From positions 110,137 through 174,136 of IMG/VR virus record IMGVR_UViG_3300013102_000030: a stretch of 64,000 bases of DNA; one strand, 5' to 3'. The notes under the pieces are model-generated. The model worked only from the letters and a program-made list of their open reading frames with translations. It searched no databases and was not told the origin of the DNA. The position numbers and the translations under genes were made by a program. This document shows, piece by piece, positions 63,204 to 64,000 of this stretch. Within the stretch, counting starts at the first letter, position 1. Every line of letters starts with the position of its first letter. The stretch is from a virus.

Positions 63204-63404
63204 ATGATGCGGATCTCAATGATCGTTATTGTCTTTGTCCAGCTTGCCGTCTTCTTCATTCTCTCCGGTTCCACAGGAACCTATAACCACACTGTCAAGG
63301 CTGTCTACGAACAACCGGCCATGCCGTCAGATCCTGACGATGATGAAGACGAGAACCGCGTGCGGGTAAGACGGAATGCGGATGCGGTTACAAATCTTTC
63401 ATAG
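63204..63404 (+). CDS. Single-span membrane protein, leaderless
   Basis: 66 residues. TAGGCT lies six bases before the ATG, no ribosome-binding site. TM helix about 5-21, then a polar exported tail ending acidic-basic (DPDDDEDENRVRVRR). Confidence 0.6.
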   Translation: MMRISMIVIVFVQLAVFFILSGSTGTYNHTVKAVYEQPAMPSDPDDDEDENRVRVRRNADAVTNLS

Positions 63405-63407
63405 ACT

Positions 63408-63436
63408 TTGACAATGCAGATGCCGTGCCGTAAGCT
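63408..63436 (+). promoter_or_regulatory. Promoter
   Basis: TTGACA, 17 bases, TAAGCT, 30 bases before ATG 63467. Confidence 0.75.
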
Positions 63437-63466
63437 GAAAGCACATCAACCAACGAAAGGGAGACC

Positions 63467-64000
63467 ATGGCTCACAAGATTCCGGAAGCGAACATCACCT
63501 ACAAGAAGGGTGACCGAGTACAGGGACTACACAGCGGAAGGTTCGGTACGGTCAGCCGGAGCCTGAGCGGTGATGCCGTGCAGTTGGAATGGGACGGCCA
63601 CCCCGGAGAGGTCCATGATGTCTGGAGCCGGGACCTCCGTCCTGCACCGTGGCACGGTATCGGATTCGCTCCGATCAGCTTCATCGATCTCCGGGCCGTC
63701 CTTGCTGACTACGGCAAGCTCGATGATGACGTGGAGATCACCGATGCCGGTACCGTTGGCGGTGCCGAGAAGGCTTTCATGTACAAGAAGGGCGACCGCG
63801 TCAAGCTGAAGTACAACCGCAACAACGGCACCATTGCGGAGGATCAGCGTCATCTGGATAACCGCACCATCCGGGTCATCTGGGACAAGGACCGGAACGT
63901 GGCTGCGGTGGAAGAGATCGCGGATCTCTACACTCTGCACGCTCCACGGGATACGGATGCCGTGAACCCGAATCAGGAGGCCATCGATGCCATCGAGAAG
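63467..64000 (+). CDS. Double KOW-like barrel protein (3' partial)
   Basis: At least 178 residues, open to the window end. ATG with GAAAGGGAGACC upstream. Two nearly parallel barrels: YKKGDRVQGLHSGRFGTV near residue 12 and YKKGDRVKLKYNRNNGTI near 105, each followed by a strand pair ending in V/L-x-W. The repeat indicates internal duplication. Belongs to the barrel expansion. Confidence 0.75.
   Translation, partial: MAHKIPEANITYKKGDRVQGLHSGRFGTVSRSLSGDAVQLEWDGHPGEVHDVWSRDLRPAPWHGIGFAPISFIDLRAVLADYGKLDDDVEITDAGTVGGAEKAFMYKKGDRVKLKYNRNNGTIAEDQRHLDNRTIRVIWDKDRNVAAVEEIADLYTLHAPRDTDAVNPNQEAIDAIEK

Noticed and set aside
1-64000. CRISPR arrays, insertion sequences, integrase or lysogeny module
   Set aside because: No regularly spaced repeats, transposase motifs or recombinase catalytic patterns were seen in the readable frames.

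Overview
The window is part of the genome of a tailed double-stranded DNA phage (or a closely related prophage) of an actinobacterium. A WhiB protein, a DUF7455-type zinc protein, a surface protein with an LAYTG sorting signal (the class E sortase signal of actinobacteria), leaderless genes and RTNL-type tail proteins point to the host group; the genus cannot be read from the sequence. No integrase, tRNA, rRNA, CRISPR array or insertion sequence was seen. Capsid, portal and most tail genes must lie outside the window.

Layout. 3-6716: a methyltransferase-glycosyltransferase fusion, then an RNA end-repair block: T4 Rnl1-like RNA ligase (cut in two by one in-frame TGA), polynucleotide kinase-phosphatase, CCA-adding-type nucleotidyltransferase and PhoH. 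6825-11475: two large tail or receptor-binding proteins. 11479-12453: a free-standing cassette encoding a secreted, sortase-anchored protein with its own promoter, inverted repeat and terminator. 12480-22378: replication and regulation: RlaP-type nucleotidyltransferase, BCS1-like AAA ATPase, WhiB with an extra zinc ribbon, DinG-type helicase, archaeo-eukaryotic-type primase, HNH protein and SF3 helicase. 22448-25670: small proteins, a structured RNA and a lipoprotein. 25710-27417 (minus strand): terminase large subunit plus one small gene. 27456-54968: about 70 small, mostly overlapping plus-strand genes, rich in paralogues, tiny membrane proteins, lipoproteins, zinc-binding proteins and above all SH3/KOW-like beta-barrels with a GD-x-V/I motif. 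54998-55474: an AT-rich gene-free gap. 55510-60030: a second small-gene array with several leaderless genes. 60115-62192 (minus strand): a zinc-ribbon protein and a DGQHR (DndB-like) protein, separated by a structured non-coding stretch. 62489-64000: more barrel proteins, the last running off the end.

Transcription. Promoters are readable. A family with TTGACA-17-TAGTCT and a conserved TTT after the -10 drives the accessory array. Others have TACAAT, TAAGAT or TAGAAT -10 boxes. At many genes the -10 lies exactly six bases before the ATG, which implies leaderless mRNAs. Rho-independent hairpins separate units, and several overlap the next promoter.

Most noteworthy: (1) the barrel-protein expansion; (2) genes that appear to start at ATC, ATT or CTG; (3) the extended RNA-repair set with an interrupted ligase; (4) the sortase-anchored cassette; (5) two structured non-coding RNA candidates. 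Function calls are from memory of protein families; no search was run.
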